Shown piece by piece: positions 1 to 9,102 of a stretch of 64,000 bases of DNA. Under the pieces are notes generated by a model. That model ran no database searches. It worked only from the letters and a program-made list of their open reading frames with translations, and was not told the origin of the DNA. This DNA comes from Acidobacteriota bacterium. Its GTDB lineage: Bacteria; Actinomycetota; Acidimicrobiia; Acidimicrobiales; Microtrichaceae. A program made the position numbers and the translations under genes. The stretch spans positions 63,864 to 127,863 of the forward strand of contig QEUP01000006.1 of the NCBI GenBank assembly GCA_003577145.1, given 5' to 3'. The first letter of the stretch is position 1. Each line of letters opens with the position of its first letter.

Positions 1-2
1 CG

Positions 3-194
3 ATGGCCGACCTGTCCCCCACGGAGGCGGCATGGATGGATGAGGCGATGTTCGCCCGCTGGGTGCTGGGTGCCTACCCGCCCTTGCAGGAGAGCATGGC
101 CGATCTGGAGTCGCTCTGCGACCCGCTGGTGGTCGACATCGTGACCGCGATGCTCACTGCCTGGGGCCTCACCTACGACGACGCGGCCGCTTGA
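3..194 (+). CDS. C-terminal end of an unidentified protein, cut by the left edge
   Basis: A reading frame runs from the left edge to a TGA at 192-194. An ATG at position 3 gives a 63-residue acidic, Leu/Ala-rich peptide, but no ribosome binding site can be seen because the window starts here. It is therefore most likely the tail of a longer gene. Codon third positions are GC-rich as in the neighbours, which supports real coding. I recognise no domain. The next gene, xylB, lies about 160 bases downstream on the same strand, so co-transcription is possible but not shown. Confidence 0.5.
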   Translation: MADLSPTEAAWMDEAMFARWVLGAYPPLQESMADLESLCDPLVVDIVTAMLTAWGLTYDDAAA

Positions 195-356
195 GGGGGT
201 CCGGTTCTGCGATCGATGGGTCACGACAGGCACCCCCCAACGGACTCAGATCGCCTGTCGGCGGGGTCTCCGCGCCCTAGATTGGGGCGATGCCGGCGGC
301 CATCCAACCTCCGCGGGGTCCCCTACGGTGATCCTCCGCCACGTCTCGGTGCCCCT

Positions 357-1832
357 GTGGGCCTGACGCTGGTCGCCGGAGTCGACTCGTCCACTCAATC
401 CACCAAGGTCGAGATCAGGGACGCAGACTCCGGCACTCTGGTGTCCTCCGGGCGGGCAGCTCACCCGCCGGCGAAGCAGGTGCGCGAGGGCCAGAGCGAG
501 GCCGACCCGACAACCTGGTGGCAGGCTCTCGGGGCGGCTCTCAGGCAAGCTCTGCTGGGCGCCGACAGCCGCGACGTGGCCGCAGTCGCCGTCGCCGGCC
601 AGCAACACGGCCTCGTCGCGCTCGACGATCGTGGCGAGGTGATCCGGCCCGCCAAGCTCTGGAACGACACCGAGTCGGCGCCGCAGGCGCAGCAGCTGCG
701 CCAAGCGCTCGGCAACGAGTGGTGGGCCGAGCAGGTCGGCTCGGTGCCGGTGGCGTCGTTCACCATCACCAAGCTGGTATGGATGGCCGCGCACGAACCC
801 GCCAACTTCGAGCAGATCGCCAGGGTCCTCCTACCCCACGACTGGCTCACCTACCGCCTGACCGGAGCGTTCGCAACCGACCGGGGCGAGGCTTCGGGCA
901 CCGGCTACTGGTCGCCTACCACGGGTGCGTGGACGCTCGACCTGCTCGACGACCTGCTGGCGCTACCCGCCGGATGGGAACACCGGCTGCCGCGGGTGCA
1001 CGGCCCTTGCGAGCCGGCCGGATCGATCCAAGGCCCTGCCGCGGCACTGACGGGCTTGCAGCCGGGAACCCTTGTCGGCCCGGGTACGGGCGACAACATG
1101 GCAGCCGCGCTCGGAGCCGGTCTCCAACCGGGTGACGTAGCGCTCTCGCTCGGTACTTCGGGCACCGTCTACTCGGTCACGAATCGACCGACGGTGGACC
1201 GTTCGGGTCAGGTGGCCGGCTTCGCCGACGCCTCCGGTCGCTTCCTGCCGCTGGTCTGCACCCTCAACGCCACTCTGGTAACCGACCTCATCGCGGGCTG
1301 GCTGGGCACCGACCACGCCGGGCTTACGGCGCTGGCCCTGCAAGCAGCGGCGGGAGCGGCGGGAACGACCCTGCTCCCCTACCTGGCCGGCGAGCGCACA
1401 CCGGACCGACCCGACGCCACCGGCGTTCTCGCCGGGCTGCGGACAAGCACCACCAGCTCTGACATCGCCCGGGCAGCCCACGAGGGCGTCGTCTGCGGGT
1501 TGCTCGACGGCCTCGATGCGCTACGGAGCGCCGCCGTCGACACCGCACGGGGTCGGCTGCTGCTGGTCGGCGGCGGGTCCAGATCCGAGGCCTACCGTCG
1601 GATCATCGCCGATCTCTCGGGCCGACCGGTGACGGTACCGGCAGGCGAGGAGCAGGTCGCCGCCGGCGCCTGCATCCAAGCTGCAGCGGTCCTGAGCTCG
1701 GTGGATCCGGCCGAGGTGGCCGGGGCGTGGGCGGGAGCGCCCGAGTGCATCGTCGAGCCCGAGCCGGTCGACCGCGACATGGTCCGTGCCCGCTATGCGG
1801 CACTCCGCGACGCTGACCTGTCGGTGGACTGA
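357..1832 (+). CDS. xylB: xylulokinase, FGGY family
   Basis: Phosphorylates D-xylulose to xylulose 5-phosphate in the cytoplasm, the step that commits pentose to the pentose phosphate pathway. The 491-residue product is normal for XylB. The N-terminal FGGY half opens with AGVDSSTQSTK (phosphate-binding loop), and the second half has GTGDNMAAALGAG, whose Asp (about residue 246) aligns with the catalytic base of E. coli XylB, followed by LSLGTSGTVY. I chose GTG at 357 because it starts just before the conserved fold; the frame is open back to 216, but those extra 47 residues are Arg/Pro-rich and resemble no kinase. A sugar ABC transporter follows on the same strand. No xylose isomerase gene is present in the window, so the donor pathway could also be a pentitol route. 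Confidence 0.9.
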   Translation: MGLTLVAGVDSSTQSTKVEIRDADSGTLVSSGRAAHPPAKQVREGQSEADPTTWWQALGAALRQALLGADSRDVAAVAVAGQQHGLVALDDRGEVIRPAKLWNDTESAPQAQQLRQALGNEWWAEQVGSVPVASFTITKLVWMAAHEPANFEQIARVLLPHDWLTYRLTGAFATDRGEASGTGYWSPTTGAWTLDLLDDLLALPAGWEHRLPRVHGPCEPAGSIQGPAAALTGLQPGTLVGPGTGDNMAAALGAGLQPGDVALSLGTSGTVYSVTNRPTVDRSGQVAGFADASGRFLPLVCTLNATLVTDLIAGWLGTDHAGLTALALQAAAGAAGTTLLPYLAGERTPDRPDATGVLAGLRTSTTSSDIARAAHEGVVCGLLDGLDALRSAAVDTARGRLLLVGGGSRSEAYRRIIADLSGRPVTVPAGEEQVAAGACIQAAAVLSSVDPAEVAGAWAGAPECIVEPEPVDRDMVRARYAALRDADLSVD

Positions 1833-1966
1833 GCTCGCATCGAGGCGGGATGGAGGGGGCACTGGAAGCCGACGGTCCCGACCGCCATCGTGAACGGCAG
1901 CGGATTCAGAAGCGCCTCGCATGGGGAGGCTAGTGTCCTGGCAGCAACAGATCGGTGGGGGAGCCG

Positions 1967-3060
<1,094 letters not shown>

Positions 3061-3064
<4 letters not shown>

Positions 3065-3981
3065 GCACTGAGGTGCAGGCCGAAGCTGGCGAGCACGCCG
3101 CACCGGCACCGCGGCGGCACCGCACGTCCCGCCGCACCCGCGAGGCCCTCGTCGGCTACCTGTTCCTCGTGCCGTCGCTGGTCATCTTCGGGGCTTTCTT
3201 CTTCTACCCGTTCGGGCGCTTGATCTGGCTCGGGCTCCACCAGCAGAACCGCACCGGCACGGCCACCCGCTGGGTCGGAATCGAGCAGTACGGCGAGGTG
3301 CTCGGGGGCGAGGAGTTCAGCCAGGGCCTGTGGCACAGCGTGCAGTACCTGATCTACACCGTGCCCTTGGGCCTCGTCCTCGGTCTCCTGCTGGCCGTCG
3401 CAGCCCACCGCCGGCTCAAGGGCATCAAGATCTTCCAGACGATCTTCGCCTCCACCGTGGCGTCCTCGGTGGCGGTGGCCTCGGTCATCTTCTTCGTCCT
3501 GATCAACCCGCAGGTAGGCAAGTTCGGCCGGGTGTCGTGGCTCGACCTGGAGAACCCCGACTCCGCCCTTTTCGCGGTTTCGCTCTCGTCGGTGTGGCAG
3601 AACCTGGGCCTGACCTTCATCATCGTCCTCGCCGGCCTGCAGGCCATTCCCGACGAGATAATCGAGGCGTCGATACTCGACGGGTTCGGCCCGGTACGAC
3701 GCTTCTTCCGGGTGACGGTGCCCCTGATTGCCCCGACGCTGCTGTTCTTGGTGGTCGTCCTGTCGATCTTCGCCCTCCAGGCTTTCGCGCAGATCGACAT
3801 CCTCACCCAGGGTGGGCCGGCCGGTTCAACCGAGACCCTGGTCTTCAAGATCTTCAACCTGCAGCAGCCGGCCAAGCAGCCGATCGGCTCGATCCTGGCG
3901 GTGGGCCTGTTCGGGGTGACGATGATCGTGTCCCTCGGCCAGTTCATGATCCTCGAACGACGGGTGCACTATGGCAATTGA
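3061..3981 (+). CDS. sugar ABC transporter permease, MalF-like
   Basis: First membrane subunit of the CUT1-type importer. The 306-residue protein has a basic N-terminal tail (residues 1-30), then about six hydrophobic segments, with the EAA loop EASILDGFGPVRRFFRVTVP in the expected place between the later segments; this loop docks on the ATPase. It starts at TTG 3061 inside the stop of the ATPase gene and ends 11 bases after the start of the next permease. The tight packing with genes 1967-6374 argues for a single operon. Typical MalF periplasmic insertions are absent, as in most actinobacterial UgpA/LacF-like permeases. Confidence 0.92.
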
Positions 3982-4903
3982 CACCCACGCCCCCAGGCTC
4001 GACGAGACCGGCCGCCATCGCCGCCTGCGGCTCCGCCGCCGGGGCAGTGCCCGCTGGAGCGGCAGGCCCGGTGTGCGGGCCCGCTGGGCCAAGAACGCCG
4101 GCTGGTACATCTTCTTGACCGCGCTCTCCCTGCTGGTCCTCTACCCGATCTGGATGACGATCGTGAGGGCCATCTCCACACCGCTCCCCTACATCGACGA
4201 GGGACAACCCCTGTGGTGGGTGCGGCCGCAATGGGACATCTTCTGGCGGGCCTTCACGCTGGGCGACATGGGGCGAGCCTTCTTCATCAGCGCCATCATG
4301 ACCACCGTGATCGTGGTGGCTCAGGTCCTCACATCGGTACTGGCCGCCTACGCCTTCGCGTTCCTCGAGTTCCCGCTCAAGCGGCTGATGTTCGTGGTGG
4401 TCATCGCCACCCTCATGCTGCCGATCGAGGTAACCCTCATCGCCAACGTCAAGACCATCCGCGAGGTGGCGTGGCTGGGCGTCGATTCCATCCAGAGCCT
4501 CTCGGCCCCGTTCCTGGCCACCGCCTTCGGGATCTTCCTCATCCGCCAGGGCTTCATGGGCGTACCCAAGGATCTTCGTGACGCGGCCACACTCGACGGC
4601 TTCGGGCACATGGGGTTCTTGTGGCGGGTGGCGGTTCCCGTGGCCCGGCCGATAATCGCCTCCTTCATAGTCGTCTCGTTCCTGTCGGCGTGGAACCAGT
4701 ACACCTGGCCCCGGGCCGTCACCGAGACCAGCAGCTGGAACACCGTCCAGATCGCCTTGCGGGAGGTCTCCACGACCCGGGTCGACCAGCTCAACATCGG
4801 CTTCGCCGCGGCGATCGTCGCGGCTCTGCCGATACTCGCCATCTTGATCATCTTCCAGCGCCACCTGATACGAGGCCTCACCGCCGGTGCGGTCAAAGGC
4901 TGA
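3971..4903 (+). CDS. sugar ABC transporter permease, MalG-like
   Basis: Second membrane subunit of the importer, 310 residues. A basic cytoplasmic N-terminus (about residues 1-45, many Arg) precedes six hydrophobic helices. The EAA loop DAATLDGFGHMGFLWRVAVP is clear and followed by PIIASFIVVSFLSAWNQYTW, typical of MalG/UgpE proteins. ATG 3971 overlaps the previous gene by 11 bases. The binding-protein gene begins 16 bases after its stop, behind a good GAGGAG ribosome site, so the complete system (ATPase, two permeases, binding protein) is one transcription unit. Confidence 0.92.
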   Translation: MAIDTHAPRLDETGRHRRLRLRRRGSARWSGRPGVRARWAKNAGWYIFLTALSLLVLYPIWMTIVRAISTPLPYIDEGQPLWWVRPQWDIFWRAFTLGDMGRAFFISAIMTTVIVVAQVLTSVLAAYAFAFLEFPLKRLMFVVVIATLMLPIEVTLIANVKTIREVAWLGVDSIQSLSAPFLATAFGIFLIRQGFMGVPKDLRDAATLDGFGHMGFLWRVAVPVARPIIASFIVVSFLSAWNQYTWPRAVTETSSWNTVQIALREVSTTRVDQLNIGFAAAIVAALPILAILIIFQRHLIRGLTAGAVKG

Positions 4904-4919
4904 CCTCGAGGAGTAAACG

Positions 4920-6374
4920 ATGCGTGCATTCCAACGGCTCTCAGCAGTACTGGTGAGCCTCGCCCTGGTGGCCGCGGCGTGCGGCGGCTCCGGCGACGAC
5001 GGCAACGGCGACGGAGCCCTCGCCGAACTGCCCGAGTGTCCCGTCGACGCCCACCTCGAAGCCGACGGCACCGTCGAGGTCGTCGTGTGGCACAGCTACG
5101 TCGGGCTGACCAAGCAGACCCTCGAAGCCTTGGCCGCCGACTACAACGAGTCACAGGACAAGGTCGAGGTGAAGATCCAGAGCCAGGGCACCTCCTATGA
5201 CGAGCTGCTCCGCAAGTACGAGCAGGCGATCCCCACCGACGACCTGCCGGGAATCGCCATCCTCGAGGACACGACCGCGCAGTTCATGGCCGACAGCGGC
5301 ACCATCCTCCCCGCACAGTCGTGCCTCGATGTCGACGAGGACGAGCGGGCCAGCGTGGACAGCTGGCTGCCGGTGGCGCGCGACTACTACACGATCGACG
5401 GCGTGCTCTGGCCGGTGTCGCTCAACGTCTCGACGATCATGCTGTACTACAACCGCGACCACTTCGAACAGGCGGGCCTCGACCCCGACGACCCACCCCA
5501 GACCCTCGACGAGGTCCGCGAGACGGCGCAGGCCCTCAAGGATGCCGGCGCATCCACCCAGCCGCTCTCTTTCCTCCTGCAGCCCTGGTTCATCGAGTAC
5601 TGGATGACCGGCGTGGGCCAGGAGGTCGTCAACGGCGACAACGGCCGGGACGAGCTGGCGACCATGGGCACCCTCGACAACGAGGAGGCCCAGGGTGTGT
5701 ACAACTGGATCAACGACATGACCGCCGACGGCCTGATGGCGCCGGTCTCGGGGACTCCGGGCCAGATCAACCACTACCTCAACATGCTGGGGACCTCCTC
5801 GATGCTGTTCGAGACGTCGACGGCGATAACCACCATCATCGGGATCCTCGAGGGGAGCCTCGACCCCGAGGAACTCGGCGCCGACCTCGACCTGAGCGGC
5901 CTGCCGCCCATCGACCTCAACATCTCGGCCAACCTCTTCCCCGGCATCGAGGAGCCCGGCAAGGGCCAGGTCGGTGGCGGGGTGTGGTACATCCCGTCGA
6001 CCAACGATCCCGAGGTGCAGGCGGCGGCGTGGGACTTCGCCAAGTTCATCAACGAGCCGGCGAACCAGGTCCGCTGGACCCTCGAGGGCTCGTACCTGCC
6101 GGTCAACCAGGAGGCAGCCGAGAGCCCCGAGCTCCAGGAGGCCTGGGAGACGACCCGGGGTGGCCAGTGGCAGGCCATCGCCTTCGAGGGGCTGCTCAAC
6201 GTCGACCCGACCTTCCCCGGGCCGCTCATCGGGCCCTACGACGACTTCCGCGAGATCGTCCGCAAGTCACTCGACGACATGGTGCTCGCCGGCACGAGCC
6301 CCGAGGATGCCTTGAGCAGCGCCAACGACCAGATAACCGAGGCGCTCGAGACCTACGCCGACGAGAACTTCTAG
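4920..6374 (+). CDS. extracellular sugar-binding lipoprotein (family 1 solute-binding protein)
   Basis: Captures the sugar outside the membrane and delivers it to the MalF/MalG-like permeases. The 484-residue precursor begins with a lipoprotein signal ending in the lipobox LVAAAC, so Cys21 is the expected lipidated residue, followed by a Gly/Asp-rich tether. The mature part has the family 1 pattern VEVVVWHSYVGLTKQTLEAL and later WDFAKFINEPANQVRW, typical of CUT1 binding proteins. GAGGAG 6-9 bases before ATG 4920 supports the start. It is the last gene of the transporter operon. Binding proteins do not reveal the ligand reliably; the adjacent xylulokinase makes a pentose or pentitol reasonable. 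Confidence 0.9.
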   Translation: MRAFQRLSAVLVSLALVAAACGGSGDDGNGDGALAELPECPVDAHLEADGTVEVVVWHSYVGLTKQTLEALAADYNESQDKVEVKIQSQGTSYDELLRKYEQAIPTDDLPGIAILEDTTAQFMADSGTILPAQSCLDVDEDERASVDSWLPVARDYYTIDGVLWPVSLNVSTIMLYYNRDHFEQAGLDPDDPPQTLDEVRETAQALKDAGASTQPLSFLLQPWFIEYWMTGVGQEVVNGDNGRDELATMGTLDNEEAQGVYNWINDMTADGLMAPVSGTPGQINHYLNMLGTSSMLFETSTAITTIIGILEGSLDPEELGADLDLSGLPPIDLNISANLFPGIEEPGKGQVGGGVWYIPSTNDPEVQAAAWDFAKFINEPANQVRWTLEGSYLPVNQEAAESPELQEAWETTRGGQWQAIAFEGLLNVDPTFPGPLIGPYDDFREIVRKSLDDMVLAGTSPEDALSSANDQITEALETYADENF

Positions 6375-6537
6375 GCGCTTGCTGCCATCGGATCCACTCG
6401 TCGGCGGGCCCCGCTTCTCGCTGCTCGATGCACCCGGGACCTTCGTCCTGGTCAGGATCGGGACCGGCGGGCCGTTCGTGTAGTCCGACCGGACCAACGC
6501 GCTCCATTCATCGGGCTAGGCCGCCGAAGCAAGGTGC
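6375..6537. other. non-coding spacer after the sugar operon
   Basis: This stretch separates the binding-protein stop from the small reading frame at 6538. I see no convincing gene, tRNA or strong hairpin in it. It probably holds the operon's 3' end and the promoter for what follows, but no sequence signal is clear enough to assign. Confidence 0.4.
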
Positions 6538-6717
6538 ATGACTGCGACACCGGCTCTTCGGATCGGCGAGGCCTCCCTCGTCGGGACGACCCAGAGCCGG
6601 GCCGGCCTGAGCGCGGCGCCGATCGGGCAACTGGTGCAGATCGGGATCAGCGAAGACGGACGCTGGACGGTCCGCACGGTGCAGAGCAACGCCCACCCGG
6701 CCGGGGTCGCAGCCTAG
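6538..6717 (+). CDS. possible small protein, 59 residues, unknown
   Basis: A short frame from ATG 6538 to TAG 6715-6717. AAGG just upstream could serve as a weak ribosome site. Codon third positions are strongly G/C as in real genes here. The peptide begins MTATPALRIGEASLVG and contains QIGISEDGRWTVRTVQSN, a beta-rich pattern with no signal peptide or Cys. I recognise no family. A 14-bp perfect hairpin follows 30 bases after the stop, in a suitable place for a terminator. It could still be a chance frame in spacer DNA. Confidence 0.45.
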   Translation: MTATPALRIGEASLVGTTQSRAGLSAAPIGQLVQIGISEDGRWTVRTVQSNAHPAGVAA

Positions 6718-6747
6718 CGAGACCCATTCTCATACCCAGCGGGCACC

Positions 6748-6779
6748 GTCGGCGGCAGGGATCGGTCCCTGCCGCCGAC
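6748..6779 (+). terminator. perfect 14-bp hairpin with TCGG loop
   Basis: GTCGGCGGCAGGGA, the four-base loop TCGG, and the exact reverse complement TCCCTGCCGCCGAC. No T tract follows, as is common for high-GC actinobacterial terminators. It stands after the small frame at 6538 and 170 bases before the next gene, so it probably ends transcription from the left. Confidence 0.65.
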
Positions 6780-6950
6780 ACGCGCCCGGGTGCCGGCCCC
6801 GGCCCGCGTCCGAACCCGACGCGGCGCCGTGCACGACCCCTTGATCGCGACAGATCGGGCACCTAGGGTCGGCGGGCACCGGCACCCCGCCGGGATCGTC
6901 GGCGCCCGCACGGGCGTGACCTCTTTCTTCTTGCTCCCCGGAGGTCTCCC

Positions 6951-8255
6951 GTGCACCGACTGCGCAAGCCGGACGTCGTGCCGATCCTCGCCGTTCTGCT
7001 CAGCCTCGCCACCCTGGCATGCCTCGCCGGCGTGCTCATCGTCGCTACCGGCCCCCGAGCTCACGCCACGGTCACCCCCCTCGCAGGTTTCCGCGGCTCT
7101 GTCGACGGCTACGAGGGATGGTTCGGCAGCTACCATCTGGGCGACCTCGGTCCCGCCTGGTGCATCGACCACGGTATCGCCGGTCCCGACCCCGCCTTCG
7201 GCTACCTCCCCTCCTCACCGACGGAGGTCTCTGCGGAGGTGCGCGCAGCCATGTCGTGGATCGTCGCTCGTTGGAGCCGCCCCGACGACGCGGTCACCTC
7301 CGCCGCCATGGTCCTGGCGCTGCACGACCTCATGGACGCCCGCTACCCGTCGGGGCCGCTGGAGGTGTTCGCGCTCACACCCGCTGACCTCGAAGGCTTC
7401 GGGGGTAACGGGGCCCGGGTGATCGCCTCTGCCCGCATCCTCGAGCTCGACGGGCTGGCTCACCGCCACCTACGAGGCCCGTTCCAGCTCTCCGCGCGCG
7501 CAATCGGCGTCCCGGCCGGATTCCCGGGAACGCTCGTGGTGACCGCCACCGATGCCAACGGGGCCCCCATCCGGGGGGCCGTCCTGGCGGTCAGAACCCA
7601 CGGCGCACGTCTGACGAGCCCGGCGGCAGCACGCAGCGACAGCACCGGAGCAGCCCGCTTCACCTTCAGCGCCGGTGCTGGGCTCAACGGCTTCGAGGCC
7701 GCGCTCATCACCGCCGCACCAGAACCGGCGGTCTTCGCTCCAACCAGGCAGCGGGCCCAGCGCGTCATCCGACCTGCCTTCGCCAGCGCGACAACAGCCA
7801 CCGGGTTCGACAACACCGAGCAGCCCGCGCCGTCGTCGACCACGGTGCCCCCCACGACCGCCACCACTGCCCCTGCCTCGACGACGGTGCCCCCCACGAC
7901 CGCCACCACTGCCCCTGCCTCGACGACAACCGCGGCACCCGCCACCACATCCACCGCCGTCGCTGCGAGCACGACGGTCGCACCGACCTCGACGGTGACA
8001 CCTACGACCGTTGCACCCGCCACCACCGCGCCGGCGACCCCCGAGGGCACGCCCTCCACCACAACCGTCGCCCGCTCCGGTGCCACGCCCCCGAGCGCCC
8101 CGTCCGTCACCACCACACCCCCGGATGCTGCTGCCCTCGCCCACACCGGCTCGGCTGCCGATGGCCTGGCCGCCATCGGCACCGGTGTCACAGTCCTTGG
8201 CGTGGCCCTTGTCGCCGCGCGACGACGGCTGCTGGCGACCAGGCTGTCCCGCTGA
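6951..8255 (+). CDS. sortase-anchored cell-surface protein with Thr/Pro-rich stalk
   Basis: A 434-residue exported protein. Residues 10-35 form a hydrophobic export signal after a basic start. An N-terminal domain (about 40-165) contains YEGWFGSYHLGDLGPAWCID, faintly like surface thioester-domain proteins, although the reactive Cys pairing cannot be judged. Residues about 185-270 look like an Ig-like/beta domain (GTLVVTATDANGAPIRGAVL). Then comes a 110-residue Ser/Thr/Pro/Ala stalk with two identical 14-residue tandem repeats, and a sorting signal: LAHTG, a hydrophobic helix and ARRR near the C-terminus. LAxTG motifs are typical of actinobacterial class E sortases. Start GTG 6951 has GGAGG 8-12 bases upstream. 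Likely exposed on the cell wall; binding partner unknown. Confidence 0.75.
   Translation: MHRLRKPDVVPILAVLLSLATLACLAGVLIVATGPRAHATVTPLAGFRGSVDGYEGWFGSYHLGDLGPAWCIDHGIAGPDPAFGYLPSSPTEVSAEVRAAMSWIVARWSRPDDAVTSAAMVLALHDLMDARYPSGPLEVFALTPADLEGFGGNGARVIASARILELDGLAHRHLRGPFQLSARAIGVPAGFPGTLVVTATDANGAPIRGAVLAVRTHGARLTSPAAARSDSTGAARFTFSAGAGLNGFEAALITAAPEPAVFAPTRQRAQRVIRPAFASATTATGFDNTEQPAPSSTTVPPTTATTAPASTTVPPTTATTAPASTTTAAPATTSTAVAASTTVAPTSTVTPTTVAPATTAPATPEGTPSTTTVARSGATPPSAPSVTTTPPDAAALAHTGSAADGLAAIGTGVTVLGVALVAARRRLLATRLSR
7836..7919 (+). repeat. two tandem 42-bp units coding the Thr/Pro stalk
   Basis: Two in-frame 42-bp units (7836-7877 and 7878-7919) encode STTVPPTTATTAPA twice inside the surface-protein stalk. 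They differ by one base near the start. Tandem in-frame units of this kind change copy number by slippage and can vary stalk length. Confidence 0.85.
8188..8230 (+). repeat. 43-nt sequence duplicated at 13829-13871
   Basis: This part of the surface-protein sorting tail, coding TVLGVALVAARRR and the first bases of the next codon, recurs at 13829-13871 with 42 of 43 bases identical (T8194 is C in the other copy) and in the same reading phase. See the gene-fragment entry at 13816. Confidence 0.8.
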
Positions 8256-8409
8256 GGGATTCGCCGGCGGTTGTGCTCCGAGAGGACACGCCTCGTCGGG
8301 TCAAGCGCAGTGCCTGGCCCTGAGCCCTGTGAGGACTCGAGCGTGCGTAATTGGGTGAACAGAGGTTCGCTCAGACCGGCATGGATTGAGTATCTGAGTT
8401 CACGACACC

Positions 8410-8438
8410 TTGCGCTCTTCACGGTAGGTCGTTACTGT
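8410..8438 (+). promoter_or_regulatory. probable sigma-70-type promoter of the TetR gene
   Basis: TTGCGC (8410-8415) and TACTGT (8433-8438) are 17 bases apart, an acceptable -35/-10 pair. The -10 touches the left arm of the palindrome at 8437, so a bound repressor would cover the transcription start. No reporter evidence exists; this is read from sequence alone. Confidence 0.45.
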
Positions 8439-8464
8439 TTCAACGAACCGTTGTTCGTTGAAAC
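8437..8464. promoter_or_regulatory. 28-bp perfect operator palindrome for the TetR regulator
   Basis: GTTTCAACGAAC, a 4-bp spacer CGTT, and GTTCGTTGAAAC form a perfect 12-bp inverted repeat. It ends 5 bases before ATG 8470 of the TetR gene and overlaps the putative -10. Size and position match TetR-family autoregulatory operators. Confidence 0.8.
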
Positions 8465-8469
8465 CTCAG

Positions 8470-9102
8470 ATGTCGACCTCCATCACCCGTTCCGAGCGCA
8501 AGGCCGAGACCCACACCGCGATCCTCGACGCGGCCGAGCAGGTGTTCATCGAGCGCGGATGGCGCTCGGCGGGCATCCGTGACGTTGCCGATCGGGCGGG
8601 CATCGCGCCCTCGAGCATCTACAACCACTTCGGCTCCAAGGAACAGCTCTTCTCCGCCGCGTTGGCGAGACGAGCCCTGGAGGTGCAGCAGGCCGCGGTG
8701 GCCGGCTTCATGCGGGTGCGCGACTTCCCCAACGACCTGGCCGACGTCGTGGCGCTCATGCGGAGCTTGGCCGAGGAGCACTCCGAGTTCCTCCGACTGG
8801 CGGCGATCGACATCGCCGAGTTCGGCGCGGTCCACGTCTCACGGCCCGACCTCGACCTGATCCCTGTCATCGAGGCGATCTTCCGGCCCTACTACGAGGC
8901 CGACGCCGCCAGCGGCTTCCTTCGGGATTTCGACCTCGGCGTCGTCGTGCGCTTCATCTACCTGTCCCTGTTCACCTACTTCGGGATCACCCAGCTGTAC
9001 GGCGAGCGCCTCGGCACCGTTGGGGACACCGATTGGGAGGACAGGGAGATAGCCCGCCTCCTGGAGCGGGGGATCGTGGCACGACCCAAGGAGGACCAGT
9101 GA
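8470..9102 (+). CDS. TetR-family transcriptional regulator
   Basis: A 210-residue repressor. The N-terminal helix-turn-helix reads ILDAAEQVFIERGWRSAGIRDVADRAGIAPSSIYNHFGSKEQLF in two overlapping blocks typical of TetR/AcrR, with a variable ligand-binding domain after residue 60. I prefer ATG 8470; an in-frame TTG at 8458 lies inside the operator palindrome. The stop TGA overlaps the GTG start of the FAD oxidase (GTGA), so regulator and the three oxidoreductase genes are co-transcribed and probably controlled by the palindrome at 8437-8464. The inducer is unknown; a substrate or product of the downstream enzymes is the natural guess. Confidence 0.88.
   Translation: MSTSITRSERKAETHTAILDAAEQVFIERGWRSAGIRDVADRAGIAPSSIYNHFGSKEQLFSAALARRALEVQQAAVAGFMRVRDFPNDLADVVALMRSLAEEHSEFLRLAAIDIAEFGAVHVSRPDLDLIPVIEAIFRPYYEADAASGFLRDFDLGVVVRFIYLSLFTYFGITQLYGERLGTVGDTDWEDREIARLLERGIVARPKEDQ

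Noticed and set aside
246..1922. Several long minus-strand frames over xylB
   Set aside because: High GC leaves long open antisense frames; the kinase motifs fix the plus strand as coding.
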